NCBI RefSeq assembly: GCF_024714475.1
Contig: NZ_JAMZMI010000006.1
Span: forward strand, 159,714-223,713
Reading direction: 5' to 3'
Source of the DNA: Marinoscillum sp. MHG1-6
Lineage (GTDB): Bacteria; Bacteroidota; Bacteroidia; Cytophagales; Cyclobacteriaceae
DNA length: 64,000 nucleotides
The notes below the pieces were generated by a model. That model was not told where the DNA came from and searched no databases. It worked only from the letters and a program-made list of their open reading frames with translations. Shown here piece after piece: positions 36,501-45,816 of the stretch (within the stretch, counting starts at the first letter, position 1; the number at the start of each line of letters is the position of its first letter). A program made the translations under genes and the position numbers.

Positions 36501-39098
36501 AAAACCCTCCGGGATGGATCTATCATCTTCTGTTAGCACCATCCATTCCCCAGGCCCCATCGTAATCTGCTCGTTTTCCACTAGTGTGATCTGCTCACCG
36601 GTAAAATAATTGTACCAGGTACCATAACGTTGAGGCACAAAGGTCTGTGGCACCACATCAAAGTTCCCGAGCACATATGCATTACTGCCATTTGGATCGT
36701 TGTAGAAAGCTCCTTTAACAAGCCCCGGGTATTCAAACCAGACATCTATATCATCGCTGGCATCTTTGAAAGGTTCCGTATCCCTTAGCTTCAAAAGTGC
36801 GGAGGTGATTTTCTTCAACTCCTGGCGACGTGGGTCATTCATATAGCCCAACTCCTGTATCGTAGGCTTAGTTCCTGTACGACCATTGTAGTTAATACTA
36901 TAGTCAAAGCCTAACTCAGAAAACATCCAAAGCATCTTCGGACCAGGCATAAGGTAGAAAAATGCTGACCCCATCGCCATCCGCTGAAGGGCTGTACTTG
37001 TGTCACTTAAATTGTAGTCACCACTTTCAAGGCCACCCTTCATGATATTAATGATCATTCGCTCTTCGTCATGGTTTTCCAGAAAACTCACACTTTTCTT
37101 TTCTTTGGCATCATCAAGTGCAGCAGGCTTATTAGCTGATATTTGATCATAAAACCTTTCCTCAAGGTGGTCATTCCACGTTAATATTTTATTATAACTG
37201 ACTGTAGGGCTGGCGTGACTACAAAGGTCATTTTCTTCAGACTCGGCCCAATGCTCCAAGATGACATAGGCTTTGTCGTTTACTTCCCACATTTCATCTG
37301 CCATTCTTTCTATAACCGCTATCCTCTCCGGGTCATAATAACCACAATCCCCATCAAATCTGTTGGTAAATCCCTTGGTAAAATCAAAGCGCATCCCGTC
37401 CACCTTAAATTCTGACAACCAGAAGGTATTGACGCTATCCACAAAATCCTGGGTAGCCGTAGTTGTATGATCAAAATCGGGACCCCAGACTGACTGTCCG
37501 CAAGCCGGAATGTATTGGTTAAACCATGGGTTGTCGATCGTTGGACGCTTGGCAGCCTGATCATAATACATCTGGATCATTGGACTCTGTGTTCCCGAGT
37601 GATTCAATACCATGTCAATAATGACGGCCATTCCCTTTGCATGCGCAGAATCAATCAATTTTTTCAAATCATTTTTCAACCCATATCGCTTGTCCACAGC
37701 AAAGTAGTGGGTAGGGTTATATCCCCAGCTATCGTTGTATCCAAACTCATTAACAGGCATCAGTTCAATGGCATTTATACCCAGTGATTTGATATAGTCC
37801 AGACTATCAATAACCTCCTGAAAGATGCCTTTTTCACCAAAGTTTCTTACCCATAGCTCATAAATCAATAAGTTAGAATTTACGGGCGGGCTAAACGATG
37901 TTGTTTGCCACTCATAATCGGGCTGGTCCGTCTGTAGTATACTGACAACCCCTATTGTTTCATCGGTCCACTGTTTATTTAACGGATACACCCCGTCATC
38001 AATCAACTCGGGATCATACTTGGGATCAAGTATCAGCTCTGAGTAAGGGTCAGATAGCCTTAAATGACCGTCAACAAGGTATTGATAAGCATATTGCCTA
38101 CCTGGTACCAGGTTATCTACCTGCAACCAAAAATAGCCATTGGCGTCTTTTTTCATTGGCCGGGGCTGCCAATTATAGAACTCGCCATCCAACAGTACAA
38201 AATCCTTTTTAGGGGCATAAAGGCAAAGTGTTGCCTTCGTAGGATCAGAAGGGAAATAGTTTACACCTGAGATGATATTAGCCGGTTTACTATCCATTTC
38301 ACTAACATCATGAACAAATATTTGGGCAGTAGCGGTGTCTTTCACAGAACTGGTATTCAGATCAGTAGCCACGAGCATAACATCGTAGGTTCCGGGGGCA
38401 TCAAACATTGTGGTATAAACAATTTGACACGACTTACTTATATCATGCTTTTTTACGTAGGTTCCATTCTCCTTCACATAAAGATCAATATTAGCTGCTT
38501 TGGTGGAGCTTCCCGCAATGGTAAGGTTCGTATCCCCGGCAACATGATAAGCCCCATACTTGAGGTCATCAAACTCAATATCAACCGGTGTAACGAAGTC
38601 TATGAAATAATTACTGTAACTACAGTCATCTGCCCCTTTAATCGGTCCCCCAGACAATTGCTCACTTCTAAAGGTCATTGAAATACGATGAACCTCCTCA
38701 TAATCCAGATCACCTGCTACCTGTGAGTAATAATTACTTGGTTTAATTCTCTTACGCCAAATGGACGAACTTCCTATCTGTTCCAATTCCCATCTGGTAG
38801 AATCGATATTCCAATCACCCTGCCTAAAAGACCAACTCGTTCCCTCCGGGCCATCAAGCACTAAAGCAGAATGAAGATAAATCTTACTTACTCCTTCAAG
38901 GTCCTGTGTGCCTTTACTAACATCAAACTCAATAGTCAATGAGTCATCAATGGTAAGGTCCACCCCATTGATATCTGACCAGGTACTTCCATTGAGGTAC
39001 TTGACCGTCACCGCCGATGGCTGTGCGTAAAGATGAAACATCCCGCCCATTATAAGAGCAAGGATGATCACTAGCTTGGTTGGTATGTGTTGTTTCAT
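33522..39098 (-). CDS. Giant T9SS-secreted GH13 alpha-amylase with PA14 and ricin-type modules
   Basis: This 1858-residue protein starts, in my reading, at ATG 39098, which gives a signal peptide (MKQHIPTKLVIILALIMGGM); an upstream ATG at 39197 adds 33 residues without signal character. A starch-binding CBM48-like domain lies at about 275-360 (FVLLDGEFYNWQPRPMKKD). The GH13 barrel spans about 405-790 with Asp572 (GMRFDFTKGF), Glu615 (VILEHW) and Asp677 (SFLENHDEE) as catalytic triad. Big_2 Ig domains follow, then two PA14 domains (LLAGGLDYKYYDL and LLSGLDCYYYEVV regions), another Ig domain, a SusE-like beta domain (HIGGSFNGWVLDP) and a ricin-type lectin (QWNYGGYDNQLWKL). A T9SS tail closes the protein (LYPNPAYDFINV). 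It would degrade starch or related alpha-glucans outside the cell. The propeller/LuxR regulator lies directly upstream. Confidence 0.9.
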   Translation of the reverse strand: MKQHIPTKLVIILALIMGGMFHLYAQPSAVTVKYLNGSTWSDINGVDLTIDDSLTIEFDVSKGTQDLEGVSKIYLHSALVLDGPEGTSWSFRQGDWNIDSTRWELEQIGSSSIWRKRIKPSNYYSQVAGDLDYEEVHRISMTFRSEQLSGGPIKGADDCSYSNYFIDFVTPVDIEFDDLKYGAYHVAGDTNLTIAGSSTKAANIDLYVKENGTYVKKHDISKSCQIVYTTMFDAPGTYDVMLVATDLNTSSVKDTATAQIFVHDVSEMDSKPANIISGVNYFPSDPTKATLCLYAPKKDFVLLDGEFYNWQPRPMKKDANGYFWLQVDNLVPGRQYAYQYLVDGHLRLSDPYSELILDPKYDPELIDDGVYPLNKQWTDETIGVVSILQTDQPDYEWQTTSFSPPVNSNLLIYELWVRNFGEKGIFQEVIDSLDYIKSLGINAIELMPVNEFGYNDSWGYNPTHYFAVDKRYGLKNDLKKLIDSAHAKGMAVIIDMVLNHSGTQSPMIQMYYDQAAKRPTIDNPWFNQYIPACGQSVWGPDFDHTTTATQDFVDSVNTFWLSEFKVDGMRFDFTKGFTNRFDGDCGYYDPERIAVIERMADEMWEVNDKAYVILEHWAESEENDLCSHASPTVSYNKILTWNDHLEERFYDQISANKPAALDDAKEKKSVSFLENHDEERMIINIMKGGLESGDYNLSDTSTALQRMAMGSAFFYLMPGPKMLWMFSELGFDYSINYNGRTGTKPTIQELGYMNDPRRQELKKITSALLKLRDTEPFKDASDDIDVWFEYPGLVKGAFYNDPNGSNAYVLGNFDVVPQTFVPQRYGTWYNYFTGEQITLVENEQITMGPGEWMVLTEDDRSIPEGFEDKPTVTLAGTNSSLSFTLGVNGQVNLADSISPFVGQSYKWTSSNSTDVSVSSNGVVTALNTTSSPVTITAEVFGNSNKTATCQVTVDGSTTSLDSLVISRKSLNNFRVGNDYELYATRWPATSTNGNTIAWGTTDANVVSVSNGDIHAEGAGSARVYCKVSIGGGNYKTDTCFINVIQSVSSISLAHGSMGAAALEVGETDTLVVTFNPTGTSNQGISWSSSNSSAVLICDGVAIAKAGGKSSIQAQSADNGDVKAWLDVMVEKAPDQPAGLLAGGLDYKYYDLSSGDLQGMPLFGNYVPDMTDSVDIVKLEDEHVSGDNFACLLTGYFKAPTDGEYIFYVKADDKAVLYIGNSKVVEDSYDPGENSSQDTMYLKAGYHAMEIRYLENTGNTDLELKVKKDDYNGGNVTIVPDTLLFRELPLREPDNPDNLLSGLDCYYYEVVTESVPDFSTLTAEDTVIRTQYRSYAPPGENDDFYALKYTGFVEIPEDGIYKFYLNSDDGSNLYIGSEWVVDNDGKHGEKEESGEIGLKAGMHAIRVEYFEYDGGRLLTVSYESEANNIDKKEIPASMLFREDTTTSISITNGSSISMKNGQIEQLSISFNPTTASDRNIIWESDDDDVVTVDWSGKITGTGEGSATVTAKLKSDPSIQASITVNTTVIHIGGSFNGWVLDPMTSVGQDGDLYVSVLTLDADSYTMKFSDKTIWWGDSGTPGELSSDPGADNLSFTTDYSGAYTFTFDMTTSPYTYSIDCQDCPESGSTYYIRAKTNNAAVEADSVNGNGSVVFAGAYDGYNPYQQWILTEVTTDTFSIVSATNTNKALDVEGVSTQAGAKIHQWNYGGYDNQLWKLVDRDQGYFQIKSVNGGNMIDIDALDSIIQNTDDVNSQTQLWFFELYETNPGSRQAGEEAAPEIEPVPSEISLYPNPAYDFINVKNGVIGSKVFIYDLMGRQVMNFELTESEAQIEVRHLEPGLYNVLIIHDNQFTYKKQLIR

Positions 39099-39334
39099 AG
39101 ATAAGTTGGTTAAGTTGATGTTTGCTTTTCGAATAATCTGAAAGCCCTCCAATAATGAGTTAAATGCGATATTGATAATATTTGAATTTCTTTTCAATTA
39201 AGAATTATCATTTTCTCATTTTGAAGTGATTCTATTAAAAATTATTCAGCATTGTGAAATATCAGGAGTTGTTTAAAGTAAACAATCATTGTCCGCCTTT
39301 CAAGGGGTTAACGGAATGGCATACAGGATAAAAT

Positions 39335-39364
39335 GTGCCTTTATGGAGCATAAAGGCACTTTTC
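39335..39364 (-). terminator. Hairpin terminator after the propeller/LuxR regulator gene
   Basis: A perfect 11-bp stem (GTGCCTTTATG with CATAAAGGCAC, GAG loop) lies about 65 bp beyond the regulator stop. T-rich sequence flanks it on both strands, so it may work in either direction. Confidence 0.65.
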
Positions 39365-39429
39365 TCTAACTCAAGAAGGTTAGCAAAAGGTTAACACAGG
39401 CGTGGAATAAAAAATAAAATTCAGGGAAA

Positions 39430-42399
39430 TCAGAGGCTGATGATAAAATCGGTAAGACTTGTATTGGATTCCAATTTCATCTTTTTTCTGAGTCTGGAAC
39501 GTGAAACCTTGATGCTGTCAGAGGAAATCCCCATTACAGAAGCACACTCAGAGTTACTAAGGTTCAACCTGATCAATGCACAAAGTCTCAGCTCCTGACT
39601 GGTGAGGTCTGGGTAATTAAATTTAAGCTTTGAATAGAAGCCGGTATAGACCTGTTCGAAGTACATTTTAAACTGCTCCCAGTCTTTATCCATTTTAAAA
39701 CTCTCATTGATCAACCTGCTTATTTTCTTCGCCTCTGGCTTAAAGGCAGCATTTGATTTAGCCATATTGTCCAGCTTATTCTTGAGTGCGCTGAGTGTCT
39801 CGTTCTTTTGAATAATATTGAGCGCGTGCGTGGTAATTTGTTTATTCTTATAGTCAATCTGCTCCTGTAGCTGTTTTTCCTTAAGCCTTAAATAGTTTAG
39901 GTCTGCCTCTTTAAGGCTTTCCTTGGATTTATAAATGGCCTCATTTTTAGCGATCAGCTCCTCTTTTTGTTCTATGATTTCATTCTTTTGATCTATCAGG
40001 TGTTGTTGCTGATCAATGATTTGTTGCTTTTGGGCTTGAATTTCATTCGTTCTGCGCTTAATTATTGATTCCAGATACTGTTTTTGACGAATCATGCGAA
40101 ATGCATAGACTTTAAGCACTGCCCATACCAACCCCAAAGCAACCACAACAACAGCAATCAAAAACCACCATCCCTGATACCACGGCTTCGCTATTGAAAA
40201 CGAAAAGGTCACTGGTTCGCTCCATGTTCTGCCCTTTTCTTTGGCCCTAACCTGGATTTCATAGTTACCCTCATCAAAACCATAAAGTGATAGCTTTCTG
40301 GCCTTGGAAGGCACACTCCATCCATCACTTAATCCCTCAATCCTGGTTTGATATTTGGTCCCTGACTCCGGGAAGGAAGGAGACATGAATTCCACCTCCA
40401 GACTAGAGTTGTATTCAAATTCAAAAGAGAGATTGTCGTCATGATTTATCTTCTTATCATTGACCGCTACCCAATAAATAATCGGCGGATAACTTTTATC
40501 AAATTGAATCTGATCAATGTCTACTACCACGAGCCCCTTCACAGTTGCGGCAAGAACCATATTCACCCCGTAACGTTTCAACCCTCTATCTTTGAATCGA
40601 GAAGAAGGAATTTTGAAATCTGAATCAAGAACAAGTGATTGCCCATCCTTCATAATAATTAAGCCGGTAGCACTTGCAATTATCAATCGATCCCCAACTA
40701 TCTCCAAAGCCCAGACGCTCCCTGCTGTCTTCATACCAGGCACGGGAACCGTTATCAGAGGATCAAAACCCTGATCATTTTTCTTTAATAAAAGCAGTCC
40801 CGACTTGGTCCCAAACCATAAGTTGCCATCTCCATCAATTTGCATATCGAAGATTACAACATTAGCGGGTATCCCCGATTCCATTTCCACAAAAACGGGG
40901 TCAAATTCTTTTGTACTGCGATTGAGCCTCCCCAGAAAGGTTCGCTTTTCACCTTCACTAAAATACCAGTCATTGACACAATACAAATCGCCTGCCGACG
41001 ACTCCCTTAACACCGTTGTTGCATGAACATTGGTGTTAAAACTAAAGCCACCAGTAGAATCTAATCGCCCTAAACCATTTCTATTTCCCGTAAACCACCG
41101 CGTTCCATTATGATCGCAAAAGATAAATTGCGTATGTTCCTCTTTATCGCTTGACAAAATTTGAGAAATTCTATCCTCCTCCATATTATACCCATATATA
41201 CCATTGCGATAATCTCCTATCCACAGTAATTCATCATCAGCACTGATTCTGTCGAAATATGCATTACTATTCTCCAGAACCAATTCAGACACACCTTGAT
41301 AAGCTTTATCTCGTTTATAAATTCGCGAACCTACAGAATAATAAATGGCACCCCCATCTACAGAGACATCCTCAATTCTCCAACCAGGTTTTATGACATC
41401 GACAATGGGAGAATGCTTAATTAATCCAAGCTGTTCGTTCCCATTAATCCAGATCTCCTCCCTCTTTTGATCATAATGAAGGTTCACAATATCCTTAATC
41501 CTTACACCCTTGATGGGTTCGCTTTTAACTTGATGTCCATCAAAATCCATGATGAAGAGACCGTCATTCCAGGTTCCTGCAAACAATGTGTGATCATTGA
41601 TGACTTCCAGGGCAGAAATATTGGGTATTGTGAGGTCGTAAACTTTGTCTAGAACTCTATGATCGCTATCTACTTTAATTGCTGCAGCCCCTTCATATCC
41701 ACCAATAACCAGCCAGTCTCCGTGTATGGAAGCTAAATCACAAAATCCATCAACAGGAATATCCAACACAACCTGTTGCCATTTCTCTTTTCTTGAATCA
41801 AATACAATAAGATCCCCGGTGTGGCAAGTTGCCCATAATGTCCCAAACGCATCTTCAGCGAATTGATATGACCTAAAATAGCTGGTCGAATGTAAAGCAG
41901 AATCAAGGTAAAAGCGTTTTACCCCTTCTTCATTTATCCTGAATATGGAATTAGGCTCTCCTATCCACAATGAACCCTTGGCATCTTCATAAATGGATCG
42001 AACGACATCCAGCGTATCAGGTAATTCCTTTCCATTCAGAATAATCGGCTTTAAAAAGACGCTATCGGATTTTTGGCTAATTGTTTTGACTCCATTGTCA
42101 TGAGCCACATAATATTTGCCAGAGCTGGACTTAATTATATCCTTTGTGTAGAGACTGGGCAATCCCTCATAAAAGTTTCTTGTTTCCTCTCCATCATACC
42201 TCAAGACACCGGCATCGGTGGCCAACCAGAGATATCCGGACTCATCTCGATAAACACCCTTTATCAAGTCTTCAGACAACAGGTTTTTGATTTCATAATA
42301 TTGCCAATTTACCCCCTGACCAAACAATTGGGTTGACAATAACAATAAGAGCATAAAACAAATGCGCAAAGCCGTGACTGGGGTTAAGTTTTTATTCAT
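39430..42399 (-). CDS. Membrane-spanning propeller/Y_Y_Y sensor with LuxR-type DNA-binding domain
   Basis: This 989-residue one-component regulator has a signal/anchor segment (ICFMLLLLLSTQLFGQ). Beta-propeller repeats fill about residues 30-640 (DESGYLWLATDAGVLRYDG, GDLWFGTKSGLLLL-type blades). A Y_Y_Y domain lies at about 660-740 (YQTRIEGLSDGWSVPSKARK). A membrane helix at about 750-775 (WWFLIAVVVVALGLVWAV) is followed by a long Gln/Lys/Glu-rich coiled coil at 780-890. The C-terminus is a LuxR-type helix-turn-helix at about 932-989 (LTSQELRLCALIRLNLSNSE, then SSDSIKVSRSRLRKKM). It has no histidine kinase or receiver. A periplasmic glycan signal would pass straight to the DNA-binding domain. 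Its position just upstream of the amylase gene suggests control of alpha-glucan use; this is inference. Confidence 0.88.
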   Translation of the reverse strand: MNKNLTPVTALRICFMLLLLLSTQLFGQGVNWQYYEIKNLLSEDLIKGVYRDESGYLWLATDAGVLRYDGEETRNFYEGLPSLYTKDIIKSSSGKYYVAHDNGVKTISQKSDSVFLKPIILNGKELPDTLDVVRSIYEDAKGSLWIGEPNSIFRINEEGVKRFYLDSALHSTSYFRSYQFAEDAFGTLWATCHTGDLIVFDSRKEKWQQVVLDIPVDGFCDLASIHGDWLVIGGYEGAAAIKVDSDHRVLDKVYDLTIPNISALEVINDHTLFAGTWNDGLFIMDFDGHQVKSEPIKGVRIKDIVNLHYDQKREEIWINGNEQLGLIKHSPIVDVIKPGWRIEDVSVDGGAIYYSVGSRIYKRDKAYQGVSELVLENSNAYFDRISADDELLWIGDYRNGIYGYNMEEDRISQILSSDKEEHTQFIFCDHNGTRWFTGNRNGLGRLDSTGGFSFNTNVHATTVLRESSAGDLYCVNDWYFSEGEKRTFLGRLNRSTKEFDPVFVEMESGIPANVVIFDMQIDGDGNLWFGTKSGLLLLKKNDQGFDPLITVPVPGMKTAGSVWALEIVGDRLIIASATGLIIMKDGQSLVLDSDFKIPSSRFKDRGLKRYGVNMVLAATVKGLVVVDIDQIQFDKSYPPIIYWVAVNDKKINHDDNLSFEFEYNSSLEVEFMSPSFPESGTKYQTRIEGLSDGWSVPSKARKLSLYGFDEGNYEIQVRAKEKGRTWSEPVTFSFSIAKPWYQGWWFLIAVVVVALGLVWAVLKVYAFRMIRQKQYLESIIKRRTNEIQAQKQQIIDQQQHLIDQKNEIIEQKEELIAKNEAIYKSKESLKEADLNYLRLKEKQLQEQIDYKNKQITTHALNIIQKNETLSALKNKLDNMAKSNAAFKPEAKKISRLINESFKMDKDWEQFKMYFEQVYTGFYSKLKFNYPDLTSQELRLCALIRLNLSNSECASVMGISSDSIKVSRSRLRKKMKLESNTSLTDFIISL

Positions 42400-42686
42400 G
42401 GAATAACCAAATGAATAAGATTATTAAATAACCTAAGCATTCCTTTAATCGGAATCACAATGACAAAAATTAAGTGATCGGTATAAACCAGGCTAAAGTT
42501 TGATCACAGATTCATCAAATCATGCTTTGATAAATTACTTTCAAAACCTCCACCTTACTGCAAGAGTGGCTATTTCCATTAGATTCTTCATCCTAAAACA
42601 ATAAATAAGACAAATTAATCCCTAAAAAAATCATGTTAATTTTGATTTAAATAGGCAAATACCCTTTATCAAGGGATTAACCTAAT

Positions 42687-43862
42687 TCACCTCCCCATCT
42701 TAAACTTCTCCATTTGTAGTTGATAGTGGGTCAGGTCTTCCAGGTTATCATCAGCCATTTGGATGGCCTTCTTCTCCCATTTGATTGCTTCTTTGCTTCT
42801 GCCAGTCTTAAATAAGAGCGAGGCATAGGTGTCCAGGCTCGTTGCCGTCTTTTCTTCCCTCAGAGACTTTTCCATCCAGGTTATCGCAGCGTCCAATTGC
42901 TCCTTCTTTGGGATATAGAGATAAAATTTCCAGGCGAATTCATTTAGTCGATCCGGATCAGTGACGTTTTGTTCATCCACAACATTCACCACACTCTCTC
43001 CATAAAGCTCCCAGTCCTCGGTGATCTCGGCATATTGCATTTCAATCATATGAACCAGTTCTTCCTTTTTGGCGAAATCCAGGTCCTCCAACATTTTTTG
43101 AAGTGCCTGATTCGCAAAAAGAGTCAGATCAGCGCCTTCATAAATATCTATGAACTGTCCCAGAAGTACTTCATAGATCTTCGCATCGATGGTATCCCTG
43201 CCATATCGAATAGCAAACAGATCATCATAGGTGATAAGGTATTGAAATTGAGGACTGAATGGGTCGTCAATATTAAAGTTGATCATTGTCCAGGACGGTT
43301 CTTCTAGCCATTCTTCCTGTGGTAGATCCTTATAGAAAGTCTTCATTATTCGACTGACATCACTGCATGAGTAATCCATTAATGAAGATAGTTCAGCTAA
43401 AAACTGAGGTGCCCGTAGACCATCGGTAAAACGCTTTTGATAACTCATCAGGTTCTTTTCCTCATCCAAAGCAGTCTCTCCCAACGAAATAAATTCCTCA
43501 GGCCTCATCCAACCGCAACCTTTATGAATCAACTCACCATAACTGTTAATAAATAAATAAGCCGGGTAAACAAACACATCATAGCGATCGGCTATTTCTG
43601 CACCAGGAAATGCCTCCGCATCAAAGGGAACATTGACAAAGTTTTCAGAGTAGAACGCACTGTCTTTTGGGTCAAGAAAAGTCCCTTCCTCCATTTCCAG
43701 ACAAGGCTCACACCATTCAGTATTTAAATAAACCATCAATAGTTTATCGTCTGCCTTTGCCTTATCCATTGCGGATTGCCAATCGGGATCCTGAAAATCT
43801 ATCATCTGAGCTGTTGCTCCTAAACAGGCCAACAAACAGACTAAAGTCAACTGGTGTCTCAT
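42687..43862 (-). CDS. Exported thioredoxin-like protein with TPR-like C-terminus
   Basis: This 391-residue protein has a signal peptide (MRHQLTLVCLLACLGATAQ). The thioredoxin-fold domain spans about residues 25-140 and keeps a CxxC site, WCEPC, with Cys51 and Cys54. VYPAYLFINSYGELI gives the conserved cis-Pro strand of the fold. The long middle region (about 145-290) is helical and unassigned. The C-terminal 90 residues form TPR-like helices (SLDTYASLLFKTGRSKEAIK). It is probably a periplasmic thiol oxidoreductase that reduces or isomerises exported proteins. Neither neighbour points to a specific substrate. Confidence 0.8.
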   Translation of the reverse strand: MRHQLTLVCLLACLGATAQMIDFQDPDWQSAMDKAKADDKLLMVYLNTEWCEPCLEMEEGTFLDPKDSAFYSENFVNVPFDAEAFPGAEIADRYDVFVYPAYLFINSYGELIHKGCGWMRPEEFISLGETALDEEKNLMSYQKRFTDGLRAPQFLAELSSLMDYSCSDVSRIMKTFYKDLPQEEWLEEPSWTMINFNIDDPFSPQFQYLITYDDLFAIRYGRDTIDAKIYEVLLGQFIDIYEGADLTLFANQALQKMLEDLDFAKKEELVHMIEMQYAEITEDWELYGESVVNVVDEQNVTDPDRLNEFAWKFYLYIPKKEQLDAAITWMEKSLREEKTATSLDTYASLLFKTGRSKEAIKWEKKAIQMADDNLEDLTHYQLQMEKFKMGR

Positions 43863-43954
43863 GGTGGTTTATTTTGAATGGAAATTAATCAATCTTTTCA
43901 TTTCACCACATGTGAACAATATGAATCAACAAAAAATGAGATGAGTCCAAGGCA

Positions 43955-43979
43955 TAAAAAAAGGGAGCACGGGCTCCCT
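43955..43979 (-). terminator. Intrinsic terminator after the barrel gene
   Basis: GGGAGC pairs with GCTCCC around a short loop (43963-43978). A run of A on the left gives a U-tract on the minus transcript, about 25 bp after the stop of the gene at 44002. A T-rich stretch on the right may let it also stop plus-strand transcription. Confidence 0.85.
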
Positions 43980-44001
43980 CTTGTATTTTTTATATCAGGA
44001 T

Positions 44002-44514
44002 TTAGTTCAAGGCGTAGTATACACCAAAACCAATGATCCCCTGATCAGCTTTTCCGAGAATATAACGTAGCTCCAGGAAAGCATCCAATTTATCAGAAAC
44101 AGCATAAGCCGCTCCCCCTCCGATGTTTAAGCCAACTTCAGTATTACTGTTCCTGTTGTTATCGATCTTAACAGTTCCTGTAGAAAAGTTCAAGCCAGCT
44201 AATGGATAAGCTCTGAACTTGCTATCCAATTGAAAATTATAAAGTCCATTAATGTCAAACATCCAAAAACCAGTTTTTATGGTCGTAGTGGTTCCCGAGA
44301 AAGGATCCGTAAAAGAAGTTGACTCTGGAAAAAAGAAGGTAAGTCCTGCTTCCACATCTATCTCCGGGGTGACGCCATATTTAGCGCCCAGGTTTATTCC
44401 AAGTTTATCAATTTCTGTCCCAAAGGCCAATCCACCTTTAAGGTCCAGATCTTGTGCGTCAACAGCAAAAACAAACAAAACTAGTGCTACGGCTGATAAT
44501 AATGCTTTTTTCAT
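44002..44514 (-). CDS. Small outer-membrane beta-barrel protein
   Basis: This 170-residue protein has a signal peptide (MKKALLSAVALVLFVFAVDA). The mature chain has alternating strands typical of an eight-stranded OMP_b-brl barrel (LDLKGGLAFGTEI, LGINLGAKYGVTPEIDVEAG, GLNIGGGAAYAVSDKLDAFL) and ends in an aromatic strand (IIGFGVYYALN). Such small barrels are common and poorly characterised in Bacteroidota. It is a single-gene unit with a terminator right behind it. Function unknown. Confidence 0.8.
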   Translation of the reverse strand: MKKALLSAVALVLFVFAVDAQDLDLKGGLAFGTEIDKLGINLGAKYGVTPEIDVEAGLTFFFPESTSFTDPFSGTTTTIKTGFWMFDINGLYNFQLDSKFRAYPLAGLNFSTGTVKIDNNRNSNTEVGLNIGGGAAYAVSDKLDAFLELRYILGKADQGIIGFGVYYALN

Positions 44515-44685
44515 TTATTTGAATATTTAGTTAAAAATTCAGAGCTAATGTAGTCCTTTCATGATTTGAAATAAAAATGTGAGGACTATTCTTTATTGCT
44601 CTCAGGATAATATTTTAAACATAGCGTTTATTACGAATTTCATTTGACTCCTAATCGATTAATTTCACGTTAAAATTGAAATTCA

Positions 44686-45816
44686 TTGAAACTACTCATC
44701 AAAACATTACATGGCCTGGAAGAGGTATTAGCTGAAGAAGTTAAGGCCATTGGTGCTACGAATGTCAAGATACTTAAAAGATCGGTGGCCTGCGAGGGAG
44801 ATCTGGAAGTCATGTACAGGGCTAACCTGCATCTACGCACTGCGCTTAAAGTGCTGGTACCCGTTCATCGGTTTACGGCCCGCACCGAAGATGAGCTCTA
44901 TAAAGCTGTTTATGCGTTTGACTGGTCGAAACACCTGAACTCACACAAGACATTCGCCATTGACAACACGGTTTTTTCAGAGTATTTCCGACACTCGAAA
45001 TATGCTGCTCTAAAAACCAAAGATGCCATTGTTGATCAGTTTCGCAATAAAATGGGCTCCCGCCCATCCATCGACGTGAAGTCTCCGGACATTCAGCTGG
45101 ACCTTCATGCCGTCAAAGACCAATTCACCATCTCTTTGGATAGTTCAGGAGAGCCTTTAAACAAGCGTGGCTACAGAGAACCCGGTCACGAAGCTCCGCT
45201 AAACGAAGTGCTGGCAGCAGGTTTAATTCTACTTTCTGGTTGGAAAAAAGAAAGTCCATTGATTGATCCAATGTGTGGATCAGGCACCATCCTGATAGAA
45301 GCAGCCATGATTGGGCAAAATATGGCTCCCCAGCTCCATAGAAAGGATTTTGGATTTAAGAACTGGAAAAGCTTTCAGCCGGCCATTTGGAACAAAGTAC
45401 TTTCCGAAGCAAAAGCAGCAGTAAGAAAAACCACATTGAACATACGCGGGGGTGATATCAACTTCAAGGCTGTTTCTATTGCTGAAAAATCAATTCGTAA
45501 TTTCAAATTATCAGATAGCATTACCGTCAGACGAATCGCCTTCGAAAAGAGCTTTCCGGGCACAGCTGATGGCGTCATTATCTCCAATCCACCTTATGGC
45601 GAACGTATCGGTGAAAATGTAAATGAACTGTATGGGTTGATCGGAGACACCCTAAAAAACAACTATTCAGGCTTTGACGCATGGTTAATCAGCTCTAATA
45701 TGGAGGCATTCAAACACCTAAGATTGCGCCCATCAAAAAAGTTGGTGCTTTTCAATGGTCCGCTAGAATGTAAATTTCAAAAATACGAGATGTACAGGGG
45801 GAGTAAAGAAGATTAA
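44686..45816 (+). CDS. THUMP-domain 23S rRNA methyltransferase, RlmL-like
   Basis: This 376-residue protein opens LLIKTLHGLEEVLAEEVKAI and carries a THUMP RNA-binding domain at about residues 40-150. The Rossmann methyltransferase domain spans about 165-370: DPMCGSGTILIEAAMIGQ (from Asp194) is the SAM-binding motif, and ISNPPYGER (Asn301-Pro-Pro-Tyr) is the motif for base N-methylation. This is the layout of RlmL (N2-methylguanosine 2445 of 23S rRNA); the RlmK half of the fused Gammaproteobacterial enzyme is absent. The start is TTG at 44686: an in-frame stop lies three codons upstream and the family begins here, so no ATG is available. Its stop codon shares TTAA with the convergent histidine kinase gene. 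Confidence 0.88.
   Translation: MKLLIKTLHGLEEVLAEEVKAIGATNVKILKRSVACEGDLEVMYRANLHLRTALKVLVPVHRFTARTEDELYKAVYAFDWSKHLNSHKTFAIDNTVFSEYFRHSKYAALKTKDAIVDQFRNKMGSRPSIDVKSPDIQLDLHAVKDQFTISLDSSGEPLNKRGYREPGHEAPLNEVLAAGLILLSGWKKESPLIDPMCGSGTILIEAAMIGQNMAPQLHRKDFGFKNWKSFQPAIWNKVLSEAKAAVRKTTLNIRGGDINFKAVSIAEKSIRNFKLSDSITVRRIAFEKSFPGTADGVIISNPPYGERIGENVNELYGLIGDTLKNNYSGFDAWLISSNMEAFKHLRLRPSKKLVLFNGPLECKFQKYEMYRGSKED

Noticed and set aside
38310..38681. 123-codon plus-strand frame inside the amylase gene
   Set aside because: It is antisense to the N-terminal region of the amylase, with no domain of its own.
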